Below are positions 14,845 to 22,588 of a stretch of 36,985 nucleotides of DNA, in pieces; the stretch's first letter is position 1, and each line of letters starts with the position of its first letter. A program made the translations under genes and the position numbers. The stretch spans positions 1-36,985 of the forward strand of contig CANGUP010000010.1 of NCBI GenBank assembly GCA_947457105.1. Direction: 5' to 3'. This DNA comes from Flavobacteriaceae bacterium (GTDB lineage Bacteria > Bacteroidota > Bacteroidia > Flavobacteriales > Flavobacteriaceae). Under the pieces are notes generated by a model. That model saw nothing but the letters and a program-made list of their open reading frames with translations, was not told the DNA's origin and did not search any database.

Positions 14845-15234
14845 ATGGGATTAGGAGGATTTTTTAAAAACCTATTTGGTTCGGCCAAAGAAAAAGTAAG
14901 TGAAGTTGCTGATAAAGCTGAGGATTTTGCTGAAGAAACAATTGAAAAAGTAAAAGAAACAGCTGCACCTTTAGTAGAAAAAGCTGAAGAATATGCAGAA
15001 ATTGCAAAAGAAAAAGTAGCAGAATATGTTCCAGCTGCGAGCGAAGCAATTGAGAATGCTGTTGAAACAGTAAAAGAAAAAGCAGGTGAACTTGCTGATA
15101 AAGTAGAAGAAATGGCCGGAAATACTGTTGATACTGTAAAAGAAAAAGTTAACTCGTTTACTAATGATGCAGAAGAAAGGGCGACAGTTGCTCCAGCAGA
15201 AGAAGCAAATAGAGTTGAAGAAGATGCTGATTAA
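14845..15234 (+). CDS. LEA-like / YtxH-like amphipathic helical protein
   Basis: This 129-residue protein is rich in Lys, Glu, Ala and Val with no Cys or Trp. After a short hydrophobic start (MGLGGFFKNLFGSAKEKV) it consists of imperfect 11-residue units such as KEKVSEVADKA, KEKVAEYVPAA, KEKAGELADKV and KEKVNSFTNDA, each predicting an amphipathic helix. This composition and periodicity resemble group 3 late-embryogenesis-abundant proteins and apolipoprotein-like bacterial stress proteins. It has no signal peptide or clear membrane span, although the first 13 residues could touch a membrane. A role in desiccation, freezing or osmotic stress is inferred only from composition. It lies between the broken dodecin gene and an MscS channel gene and has a terminator right after it. 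Confidence 0.75.
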   Translation: MGLGGFFKNLFGSAKEKVSEVADKAEDFAEETIEKVKETAAPLVEKAEEYAEIAKEKVAEYVPAASEAIENAVETVKEKAGELADKVEEMAGNTVDTVKEKVNSFTNDAEERATVAPAEEANRVEEDAD

Positions 15235-15248
15235 TTTTAGAAAAAAGC

Positions 15249-15256
15249 TATCTTTG
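15249..15256 (+). promoter_or_regulatory. -7-like box between the LEA-like gene and its terminator
   Basis: TATCTTTG matches TAnnTTTG. It lies upstream of the hairpin at 15266, so a transcript starting here would carry that hairpin in the mscS leader. No well-spaced TTG is seen. Confidence 0.35.
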
Positions 15257-15265
15257 TAAAAATTT

Positions 15266-15293
15266 AAATCACACTTTTTAGTGTGATTTTTTT
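15266..15293 (+). terminator. intrinsic terminator just before the MscS gene
   Basis: AAATCACACT (15266-15275) and AGTGTGATTT (15280-15289) form a perfect 10-bp stem with a TTTT loop, followed by more T. The T run ends three bases before the MscS ATG at 15297. Confidence 0.85.
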
Positions 15294-15296
15294 ATT

Positions 15297-16121
15297 ATGG
15301 AAAAAACACTTCATATCAACAGTATAGAAGAATACGCAAAACAATTTTTTGATGTATTAATTAGTTATTCGCCAAAGTTAATTTCAGCATTCATTATTCT
15401 TTTTGTTGGAATTTATGTAATTCGATTTATAAATCGATTGGTTAAGAAATTAATGGTTCAACGTGAATTAGATCTAACACTTTCAAAGTTTTTAGCCGAT
15501 ATTTTAAATTGGGTTTTACGAGTTTTGTTATTTGTAACTTTTATTTCAAAACTTGGAATAGAAACTTCGTCATTTGTAGCTATTTTAGGAGCTGCAGGCT
15601 TGGCAGTTGGTCTTTCACTTCAAGGTTCTTTATCTAATTTTGCTGGTGGAATGTTGATTATTCTTTTTAAGCCATTTAGAGTTGGAGATACTATCGAAGC
15701 ACAAGGTGTAATTGGAACAGTAACAGAAATTCAAATATTTGTAACTAAACTTATTTCAGCTAACAATCAAACCATTTTTATTCCAAATGGAATTTTATCT
15801 AATGGAATTATTACAAACTTTTCTGTTGCAGGAATGAGAAGAGTTGATTTGGTGTTTTCACTTTCATATGAAACCAACATCAAAGAAGCTAAAGAAGTAG
15901 TCTTAGAAGTAATGAAAAGCCATTCTAAAGTTTTGAAAAATCCAGAACCAATGGTTGTCGTAAAAGATTTGTCTGATAGCGCCATTCACTTGGCAATTCG
16001 TCCTTGGTCTAAAAACGAAGATTTTGGTGAAGTTTCCTCAGATATTTTGGAAAACTGTAAAACAGCATTTGATAAAAAAGGTATCATAATTCAACCTTTT
16101 GTAAGAGAAAATTCTAATTAG
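15297..16121 (+). CDS. MscS-family small-conductance mechanosensitive channel
   Basis: MscS channels open under membrane tension and release solutes after osmotic downshock. The 274-residue protein has three N-terminal membrane segments: about 22-42 (LISAFIILFVGIYVIRF), 62-85 (LADILNWVLRVLLFVTFIS) and the pore helix about 92-122. The pore helix contains GAAGLAVGLSLQGSLSNFAG, the Gly/Ala-rich TM3 signature. The beta domain begins RVGDTIEAQGVIGTVTEI, and IFIPNGILSNGIITNFS and RRVDLVFSLSYETN follow. Size is that of the minimal E. coli MscS. The ATG lies just past a terminator T run. The 3' end overlaps the convergent tsaB gene by 8 bases. Confidence 0.92.
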   Translation: MEKTLHINSIEEYAKQFFDVLISYSPKLISAFIILFVGIYVIRFINRLVKKLMVQRELDLTLSKFLADILNWVLRVLLFVTFISKLGIETSSFVAILGAAGLAVGLSLQGSLSNFAGGMLIILFKPFRVGDTIEAQGVIGTVTEIQIFVTKLISANNQTIFIPNGILSNGIITNFSVAGMRRVDLVFSLSYETNIKEAKEVVLEVMKSHSKVLKNPEPMVVVKDLSDSAIHLAIRPWSKNEDFGEVSSDILENCKTAFDKKGIIIQPFVRENSN

Positions 16122-16782
16122 ATTTTGTTTGCATCATAAAATCTTTCAAGTAATAAGGTTCGAAATAAGCCACATCTTCAAAAGAATTATTTAGAAATTT
16201 CTTATACGAAATAGCACTCATTTCCTTAGCTGAAGGGTAAAAAACACTATCAAAAAAATTAAAATTAGATTTTGTTAATATAGTTTTTGCCTTTTCATTA
16301 CTATCGCCTACGAAATAAACAGTATCATCAATATCAGAAAAACTAGAATCGGTAAGAATTTCAGCTTGAACTTCTCTAATCATTTCTTTTTTTGCATTAA
16401 AAATAGCGCTGTAAACTTCCATTCTTCGTGCATCAATCATCGGAATTATTATTCCTTTATCTATTTGCAATTGATTTGCTAAAACCGTCAAAGTATCAAC
16501 TGAAATCAATGGTATATCTAGTGCATAACATAATCCTTTTGCTGCAGAAACGCCAATTCGTAATCCTGTATACGAACCTGGTCCTTGACTTACTGCAACA
16601 GCACTTAAATCAGAAAATATTATTCCTGCTTCCTTAATAATATTTTCAATAAATAAGTGCAATTTTTCTGCATGAGAAAAGCCTTCTTCAGCCATTTCTT
16701 TAGATAAAATAGTTTCACCATTTTTGGCTAAAGTCACAGAACAGTTTTTAGTAGCCGTTTCAATATTAAGAATATAACTCAT
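16114..16782 (-). CDS. tsaB: tRNA threonylcarbamoyladenosine biosynthesis protein TsaB
   Basis: TsaB is the inactive-ATPase partner of TsaD in the TsaB-TsaD-TsaE complex that forms t6A at position 37 of ANN-decoding tRNAs. The 222-residue protein starts YILNIETATKNCSVTLAKNG and has FSHAEKLHLFIENII, VAVSQGPGSYTGLRIGVSAA, KGLCYALDIPLISVDTL and MIDARRMEVYSAIFN, all TsaB hallmarks. The full metal-binding motifs of TsaD are absent, as expected. It starts 25 bases beyond the adaptor gene stop on the same strand, so it may share the tolC-adaptor transcript. It converges with the MscS gene. Confidence 0.93.
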   Translation of the reverse strand: MSYILNIETATKNCSVTLAKNGETILSKEMAEEGFSHAEKLHLFIENIIKEAGIIFSDLSAVAVSQGPGSYTGLRIGVSAAKGLCYALDIPLISVDTLTVLANQLQIDKGIIIPMIDARRMEVYSAIFNAKKEMIREVQAEILTDSSFSDIDDTVYFVGDSNEKAKTILTKSNFNFFDSVFYPSAKEMSAISYKKFLNNSFEDVAYFEPYYLKDFMMQTKSN

Positions 16783-16806
16783 TTATAAAGGCAATCTTTT
16801 AATGTT

Positions 16807-18102
16807 CTATTTTTTGGCTTCTTCTTTGTTAGCAGTGATTTTAACTTTATCTCCAGAATTTAGGTTTTTGGAAACTGTAACATAAGGTCCAACGATTACC
16901 TCATCGCCTTTTTGAAGTCCAGAGATGATTTCAATATTAGTATCATCTTGAATTCCTGTTTTTACAACTCTTATTTTTGCTTTATCGCCTACTTTTACAA
17001 AAACACATTCTAGTTTTTTGTCTGATTTAGCTTTAACTTTATTATCCTCTTCTCCATCTTCAATTTCAAACTTTTTAGTTGCCGTTGTATCCGATTTTAT
17101 AACTACAGAGCTAATTGGCACACCAATAACTTTTTCTTTTATTGTAGTAATGATATCAACAGTAGCTGTCATCCCTGGTCTAAAAGGCGAATAAGTATCT
17201 GGCTTTCCTTCAATTAAATCTAAATATGATTCTTTCAAAATTCTAACTTTTACTTTAAAATTTGTTACTTGATCTGCAGTTGTTGTAGAACTTGCAGAGT
17301 TAGAAATACTTGTAACTATTCCTTTAAACTCTTTTTTCAAATAAGCATCAACCTGAATATTTGTTTCGTCACCTATGTTGATTTTAACGATATCATTTTC
17401 ATTCACATCAACTTCAACTTCCATATTATTTAGGTTGGCAACTCTTAAAATTTCAGTTCCTGTCATTTGTTGGGTTCCTAAAACTCTTTCCCCCAATTCT
17501 ACATTCAACATAGAAATTGTTCCGTCTGCTGGGGCGTAAATTGTAGTTCTTCCTAAGTTATCTTTTGCTTCTTTTACAGTTGCATTGGCACTTTGAACGT
17601 TATAATATGCTGATTGTTTACTCGCTTTAGCTATTTCAAATGAAGCAATAGCTTTATCCCAATCTGAACGAGAAATAATTCCTTTTTCGTACAACGATTT
17701 GTTTCTATCATAATTGGCTTGAGCTTCTTTAAAAGAGGCATCAGCTTGACTCAATCCGGCTTTTGTTCCAGAATAATTTGAAACAGAACGATTCAATCCA
17801 GAAGCGTACAAATCAGGATTAATTTTTACTAATAAATCACCTTTCTTAACAACTTGACCTTCTTTTACAGGCAAAGCAATAATTTCGCCTGATACTTCAG
17901 AAGATATTTTTACTTCAATTTCTGGTTGAATTTTTCCAGTTGCAGATACCGTTTCTATGATAGTTATTTCGTCAACTTTAGCAGTTTCAACTTCTGTAGA
18001 ATTATCTCTATCACCAAAAACTCCTGCTTTTGACAAAGCGATTAATAAAACTACTAATCCTAAAATAACTCCAGTTATTATGTAAATTTTCTTTTTTGAC
18101 AT
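16807..18102 (-). CDS. periplasmic adaptor (membrane-fusion) subunit of a tripartite efflux system
   Basis: Adaptor proteins bridge an inner-membrane pump and a TolC-type outer-membrane channel. This 431-residue protein has an N-terminal membrane anchor (YIITGVILGLVVLLIALS, about 7-24). The first half of a lipoyl domain is VKISSEVSGEIIALPVKEGQ, VVKKGDLLVKINPD. A long helical hairpin (about 110-180) contains SLYEKGIISRSDWDKA. The second lipoyl half is TTIYAPADGTISMLNVELGE, and the beta-barrel region includes GMTATVDIIT. A charged insert near 325-345 (FEIEDGEEDNKVKAKSDKK) is unusual and low-complexity. MacA-like architecture suggests an ABC (MacB) partner, but RND partners are possible and no pump gene is adjacent. 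tolC lies directly upstream. Confidence 0.9.
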   Translation of the reverse strand: MSKKKIYIITGVILGLVVLLIALSKAGVFGDRDNSTEVETAKVDEITIIETVSATGKIQPEIEVKISSEVSGEIIALPVKEGQVVKKGDLLVKINPDLYASGLNRSVSNYSGTKAGLSQADASFKEAQANYDRNKSLYEKGIISRSDWDKAIASFEIAKASKQSAYYNVQSANATVKEAKDNLGRTTIYAPADGTISMLNVELGERVLGTQQMTGTEILRVANLNNMEVEVDVNENDIVKINIGDETNIQVDAYLKKEFKGIVTSISNSASSTTTADQVTNFKVKVRILKESYLDLIEGKPDTYSPFRPGMTATVDIITTIKEKVIGVPISSVVIKSDTTATKKFEIEDGEEDNKVKAKSDKKLECVFVKVGDKAKIRVVKTGIQDDTNIEIISGLQKGDEVIVGPYVTVSKNLNSGDKVKITANKEEAKK

Positions 18103-18219
18103 GATCTTATTTATTTTTTATATAGGTATTATTACTTGCATGAATACTTAAAGTTATGAATCTAATAATTACACCAATTGTATACGCTTTAATAAATTCT
18201 AATAGCAATATTATTCACT

Positions 18220-19551
18220 TTATTTATTTTCAATAATAGGAATTCCAAAATAGAACTCTAAAATCTTAGTTTTAAAAACATAATCATATTTTGTTCTTAA
18301 AACTTCTGATTGTGCATTTTCAAGAGCTATAGTAGATTGTGAAAAATCAAAAGCATTCATTAAACCAACGTTATATCTTTCTTTAGAAAAATTGAAAGCT
18401 TGTTTTCTTGCTTCAAGTGCTTTTTGTGCCGCTTCAAACGATTTGCTTGCATTAACAACATCATTATAAGCTTGATATACATTACGTTCTAAATCTAATT
18501 CTGCTTGTTTTAATTGAAACTCTGTTCTTTCTTGATTTATTTTTGCTCGCTTCACCCTGCCTTTAGTTGCAAAACCATTAAATATTGGCAGATTTAATTG
18601 AGCTCCAAATGCTGTTCCATCAAATAGCGATAATTGATCAATAAAATTAAAAAACGGATTTTCAGACCAACGTGTATTATATCCTATAAATCCAGAAAGT
18701 GTTGGCAAGTAAGCAGTTTTAGATATTCCGACATCTTGTTTAGCTAGTGCTACATTTGAGGTTGCAATTTTCAAATCATTTACAGACTCTTTTGCTTTTG
18801 CTAAAATACTTTCTTGGGTTTCATTAATAACGCTAGAAATAGGAACATCAACCGGATCATCAGACACATCAAAAGTGCTATATTCTTCAATTAATAATGT
18901 TTGACACAAGGCAATTTTTGAAATAAGCAAAGTGTTTTCTGTTCCAATAATTTGTTGTTGTTGCGATGCATCCGTAGCTTGCAATTCAAAAATATCACCT
19001 GCAGGTAATGAACCAGCGTCAATTAATTTTTGAGTACGAATAATATTTTCTTTGGTGATACTATTTTGATTTTTTTGAACCTTTAATTGTTCTTTATTGA
19101 ACAGAATTTGTAAATAAGAATTTGCTATAGATAAAGCAATATCATCTTTCATCTTATTTAAACGATACGAATTTGCAATTTTATTTAATTTTGAACGCTG
19201 CAACGTTTTCCAATTTACTAATCCATTAAATAAATTTATACTTGAATTTAAACCAGCATTAAAAGATTGAAAAGTTTCGTTTTGAAATTGGTTTGTAACT
19301 GGATTAATACTTGCACCAGTATTTACACTAAAGCTTGCATTACCGTTTAATGTTGGCAAAAAATTTCCTACAGCTTCCATTTTTTCGACATCAGATATTT
19401 TTAAATCTAATTCTGATTGCTTTATACTAATATTGTTTTTTAATGCATAATCAACACATTCTTTGAGCGTCCATTTTTTTGATTGAGCTTGGGATGAAAA
19501 TCCGAAAACTAGAGTAAAAAGGAAAATTATTTTAAAACCTACGTTTTTCAT
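18220..19551 (-). CDS. TolC-family outer-membrane efflux protein
   Basis: This is an outer-membrane channel-tunnel that works with the adaptor encoded next to it. The ATG at 19551 gives 443 residues with a signal peptide (MKNVGFKIIFLFTLVFGF, SSQAQ). An upstream in-frame TTG at 19566 would add five residues and is less likely. Two outer-membrane-efflux repeats follow. The first is KKWTLKECVDYALKNNISIK, LDLKISDVEKMEAVGNFLP and NGNASFSVNTGASINP; the second has KQDVGISKTAYLPTLSGFIG and TRWSENP. AELDLERNVYQAYNDVVNA and NVGLMNAFDFSQSTIALENA close the family pattern. A consensus promoter (19586-19614) drives it. A 117-base gap separates it from the adaptor gene. Confidence 0.92.
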   Translation of the reverse strand: MKNVGFKIIFLFTLVFGFSSQAQSKKWTLKECVDYALKNNISIKQSELDLKISDVEKMEAVGNFLPTLNGNASFSVNTGASINPVTNQFQNETFQSFNAGLNSSINLFNGLVNWKTLQRSKLNKIANSYRLNKMKDDIALSIANSYLQILFNKEQLKVQKNQNSITKENIIRTQKLIDAGSLPAGDIFELQATDASQQQQIIGTENTLLISKIALCQTLLIEEYSTFDVSDDPVDVPISSVINETQESILAKAKESVNDLKIATSNVALAKQDVGISKTAYLPTLSGFIGYNTRWSENPFFNFIDQLSLFDGTAFGAQLNLPIFNGFATKGRVKRAKINQERTEFQLKQAELDLERNVYQAYNDVVNASKSFEAAQKALEARKQAFNFSKERYNVGLMNAFDFSQSTIALENAQSEVLRTKYDYVFKTKILEFYFGIPIIENK

Positions 19552-19585
19552 GTTTATTTTAATCAATAGTTAAAATACAATAATG

Positions 19586-19614
19586 CAAATTTAAGCGTTT
19601 TATTATCAAAACAA
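19586..19614 (-). promoter_or_regulatory. tolC-adaptor promoter
   Basis: On the minus strand TTG (19612-19614), 18 bases, then TAAATTTG (19586-19593) match the Bacteroidota consensus in sequence and spacing, 34 bases before the ATG. Confidence 0.7.
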
Positions 19615-19654
19615 TTAAATTAACATTTTCTTATCTGACGTTAAATTACTTTTT

Positions 19655-19683
19655 TTGTTACATTCACACCCAAATTAATTTTG
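19655..19683 (+). promoter_or_regulatory. promoter of the DUF4403 gene
   Basis: TTG (19655-19657), 18 bases, then TAATTTTG (19676-19683) match the consensus exactly. The ATG is only eight bases beyond the -7 box, so the leader would be very short. Confidence 0.7.
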
Positions 19684-19691
19684 ATTTAAAA

Positions 19692-21083
19692 ATGAAAAAC
19701 TATTTTCTTATATTAACTTCGCTTATTCTACTTTCTGCTTTGTTTAGTTGTTCGTCAACAAATAAGATTACTACTATAAAACCAGAACCCTCTCAAAACT
19801 CTCCAATGGCATACAAAACAACAACTTCATTTGTAAGCATGCCCATGGAAGTTTCATTAAAAGAAATCGAAAACCAATTAAATAAAGCCTTAACTGGATT
19901 GATTTATGAAGATAATAATCTTGAAGATGATAAAACGGAAATGAAAATTTGGAAAACAGGCACCATAAAATTAATTGAAAAAGACGGAAAAATACAATCT
20001 GTTTTGCCTTTAAAAATTTGGTCGAAAATAAAATATGGAACGGAGTTCATGGGACTAAACGATATAAGAGAAATTGATTTAAACGGAACTATAACTTTAC
20101 TTAGTACAGCTAAATTATCAAATTGGAAAATGAATACTAGCTCTGTTATTGAAGATTTTGAATGGAGTGAAAGCCCAACGATATTAGTTGCTGGAAAAAA
20201 AGTTCCTATAACTTATATAATCAATCCTACTTTGTCTATTTTTAAATCGAAAGTGGCCAAAAAAATTGATGATGCGATTGAAAAATCTTGTGATTTCAAG
20301 CCATATGTTTTAAATGTCTTAGAAACTTTGGGTACACCATTTAAAACAAGTGAGCAATATGAAACCTGGTTTAAAATGAATCCAATTGAAGTTTATGTTA
20401 CTGATGCACAATTGCAAAAAAGTAAAATAAAAATGAACTTAGGATTGAAATGTAACATGCTAACTATGGTTGGACAAGAACCAAAAAATGTTTTCAATAA
20501 AGAATCCGTGACTTTTAAACCGGTTACCACAGTTCCAGATAAAACCACTGCTACTGTAGCGGCAATTTCTACCTATGAAAGTGCTTCACGAATAATAACT
20601 AAGAATTTTCAAGGAAAAGAATTTGCTTCAGGAAGTAGAAAAATAACGGTTCAAAAAGTTGATTTATGGTCGAAAGATGGTAAAATGATTATTGCTCTCG
20701 ACATGACTGGAAGTATTAATGGCTCTATTTATCTTTCTGGAATTCCAAATTATAATTCGGTTACAAAAGAAATTTATTTTGAACAAATGGATTATGTTTT
20801 GAACACCAAAGGTCTTTTGACAAAAACTGCTAATTGGTTGTTACAAGGTCTAATTTTGAGAAAAATTCAAGAAAATTGTCGCTATTCTATAAAAGAAAAT
20901 TTAGATGATGGCAAGAAAAGTTTGTTGCCTTACTTGAGCAATTATTCGCCAATGAAAGGTGTATTTGTAAACGGAACATTGAACGATTTTGAATTTGAAA
21001 AGGTAGAATTGACAAACGAGGCTATAATTGCATTTATAACTACATCAGGCAAACTGAACATTAAAATTGATGGAATAGAATAA
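19692..21083 (+). CDS. DUF4403 family lipoprotein
   Basis: The 463-residue protein begins with a lipoprotein signal (ILLSALFSC, Cys20 as lipidation site). SSTNK follows the Cys; no acidic surface-export signal is seen, so it probably faces the periplasm. The start of the mature part, SFVSMPMEVSLKEIENQLNK, followed by LTGLIYEDNN and MKIWKTGTIKLIEKDGKIQS, fits the DUF4403 family, as do WSKDGKMIIALDMTGSINGS and IYLSGIPNYNSVTKEIYF. The repeated beta-rich units resemble tubular lipid-binding folds, but that is my impression from the pattern only. Function is unknown. It is divergent from tolC and ends three bases from a convergent gene. Confidence 0.85.
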   Translation: MKNYFLILTSLILLSALFSCSSTNKITTIKPEPSQNSPMAYKTTTSFVSMPMEVSLKEIENQLNKALTGLIYEDNNLEDDKTEMKIWKTGTIKLIEKDGKIQSVLPLKIWSKIKYGTEFMGLNDIREIDLNGTITLLSTAKLSNWKMNTSSVIEDFEWSESPTILVAGKKVPITYIINPTLSIFKSKVAKKIDDAIEKSCDFKPYVLNVLETLGTPFKTSEQYETWFKMNPIEVYVTDAQLQKSKIKMNLGLKCNMLTMVGQEPKNVFNKESVTFKPVTTVPDKTTATVAAISTYESASRIITKNFQGKEFASGSRKITVQKVDLWSKDGKMIIALDMTGSINGSIYLSGIPNYNSVTKEIYFEQMDYVLNTKGLLTKTANWLLQGLILRKIQENCRYSIKENLDDGKKSLLPYLSNYSPMKGVFVNGTLNDFEFEKVELTNEAIIAFITTSGKLNIKIDGIE

Positions 21084-21086
21084 AAT

Positions 21087-21371
21087 CTATTGTGTTTTCT
21101 TTTTCGTATACATTCTATAAACCACTAATCCAACGATACCAACCAACACATAAGGAATCACCATTAGGTAAACAATTCCGTCATTTACGGCTTCGGCTTT
21201 CATGGTGTTTCCCTCACTTTCTAATGATGCTCTACACATAGCACATTGTGCTTGAGAAGGAAGAGAATAGAATATAGAAAAAAGTAAAAAAAGAAATCCT
21301 TTCAATGTGGAAATCTGGCTTTGCTCCAATCTATTTTCTATTTTCTTTACTCTATTTTCTTTAATTTGCAT
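21087..21371 (-). CDS. small membrane protein with CxxC motif at the end of the oxidase assembly operon
   Basis: I do not recognise a named family. The 94-residue product has a polar N-terminal stretch (1-22), a hydrophobic segment resembling a signal sequence (GFLFLLFSIFYSLPSQAQ, about 25-42), then CAMCRASLESEG, a short loop and one membrane span (IVYLMVIPYVLVGIVGLVVY, about 66-85) with a KKK tail. The CxxC (Cys43, Cys46) right after the presumed cleavage site could bind copper or heme or act in thiol exchange. The ATG at 21371 overlaps the DUF420 gene by 11 bases; a shorter product starting near the hydrophobic segment is possible but no Met is there. Position after SCO and DUF420 suggests a role in oxidase assembly. 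Confidence 0.6.
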   Translation of the reverse strand: MQIKENRVKKIENRLEQSQISTLKGFLFLLFSIFYSLPSQAQCAMCRASLESEGNTMKAEAVNDGIVYLMVIPYVLVGIVGLVVYRMYTKKKTQ

Positions 21372-21900
21372 AATAGGGAGAAATCATTAGATAAACAATA
21401 ACGCCAGTAACTGCTACATATAACCATAATGGAAATGTAATTCTAGCCAATTTTTTGTGTCTATCAAATTGTTTAGATAATGCTCTAACGTAAGTAAATA
21501 AAACCAAAGGAATTATAATTACCGAAAGCGCAATGTGAGTTAGTAGAATAAAAAAGTAAACATACCTTATTATACCTTCTCCACCGAATTTAGTAGATTC
21601 AGATGTCAAGTGGTAAGCTACATACATTACTAAAAAGATTAATGAACATGCAATTGCAGAAGTCATTAATTTTTCGTGTAATGAACGATTGCCATTTTTT
21701 ATAGCTATCACTGCTAAAATCAATAAAATAGCCGTAATACCATTAATTGACGCGTATATTGGCGGCAAGAAAGAAAGTGGCTCCACATTGATTCCGAAAT
21801 CTTTCAATTTAACCGAAAATAGTATTGCTACAACTATTGGAATTAGTATTGAAACAATAATGATTGGTGTTCTAAATTTTTTTTCTATTGTATTTTCCAT
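21361..21900 (-). CDS. DUF420 family membrane protein (CtaM-like)
   Basis: This 179-residue integral membrane protein has about five spans: 12-32, 45-67, 80-100, 112-135 and 150-172. Conserved elements are LPPIYASINGITAILLI, a polar KNGNRSLHEKLMTSA with His75, YVAYHLTS, a span rich in LLTHIALSVIIIP, and KKLARITFPLWLYVAVTGV. This His pattern is typical of DUF420, whose Bacillus/Staphylococcus member CtaM is needed for oxidase maturation. By analogy it may handle copper or heme for the oxidase encoded upstream. Its start is three bases past the SCO gene stop, and its end overlaps the next gene. Confidence 0.85.
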   Translation of the reverse strand: MENTIEKKFRTPIIIVSILIPIVVAILFSVKLKDFGINVEPLSFLPPIYASINGITAILLILAVIAIKNGNRSLHEKLMTSAIACSLIFLVMYVAYHLTSESTKFGGEGIIRYVYFFILLTHIALSVIIIPLVLFTYVRALSKQFDRHKKLARITFPLWLYVAVTGVIVYLMISPYYAN

Positions 21901-21902
21901 AA

Positions 21903-22583
21903 TTACTCTTCTAATAATATTTTAATATCTTCCTTAATTTCTTTTACTCCTTTTACTTCAAGTCCATCATAATATAGAATTGGATTTCCTTGATTATCCT
22001 TTCTACATCTTATTTTACCTTCTTTGTCTACAAGTGCAAAAAGTCCGGAATGTTCAAAACCACCGTTCACTTTTTTATTTTCTGCAGCATATAGATTGAA
22101 TCCTTTGTTTGCCAAACTTAAAATATATTCTTTGTCACCGGTTAGAAAATGCCAATTTGGTGAAGTGATGCCAAGCTGATTTGCATGTTCTTTAAGAACT
22201 TCAACAGTATCGTTTTCTGGGTTTATAGTGATTGAAGCTACACCAAAATTACTTTCTTTAGAAAATTCCTTTTGAATATCCTTCATGTTTTTGTTCATAA
22301 TGGGACAAATTGTTGGACACGTTGAAAAGAAAAATTCAATTACATATACTTTACCTAAATAACTTTTGTCTGATATTTTGGTATTATTTTGATCTGTTAA
22401 TTCGAATTTAGGAACTGGCCCTATTTTCATTAAACCATCCTCTTTTACAATATCATTTGAAAGACTCATTCTGTCGTTTTTTACAACAGAGCCGTCTTTA
22501 ATGCGATTGATTATTTTTGGTATAAAGATAATCCCAAATACTAAAATTATAAATGAAATTCCGATGTAAGATTTATTTTTCAT
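21903..22583 (-). CDS. SCO family copper chaperone / thiol-disulfide protein
   Basis: SCO proteins deliver copper to, or reduce, the CuA site of cytochrome oxidase subunit II in the periplasm. The 226-residue protein has an N-terminal membrane anchor (IGISFIILVFGIIFIPKII, about 7-25). Its thioredoxin-like domain holds the copper ligands: the CxxxC motif in FFFSTCPTICPIMNKNM (Cys89, Cys93) and the distal His in NGGFEHSGLFALVDKEG (His178). ITINPENDTVEVLKEHA is the usual SCO region between them. It starts six bases past the cysteine-free SCO-like gene and precedes DUF420, forming an assembly operon. Confidence 0.93.
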   Translation of the reverse strand: MKNKSYIGISFIILVFGIIFIPKIINRIKDGSVVKNDRMSLSNDIVKEDGLMKIGPVPKFELTDQNNTKISDKSYLGKVYVIEFFFSTCPTICPIMNKNMKDIQKEFSKESNFGVASITINPENDTVEVLKEHANQLGITSPNWHFLTGDKEYILSLANKGFNLYAAENKKVNGGFEHSGLFALVDKEGKIRCRKDNQGNPILYYDGLEVKGVKEIKEDIKILLEE

Positions 22584-22588
22584 GATTG

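Noticed and set aside
14864..15049. Leu/Gln-rich open frame opposite the LEA-like gene
   Set aside because: It is the antisense shadow of the KEKV-type repeats, with no promoter or family match.
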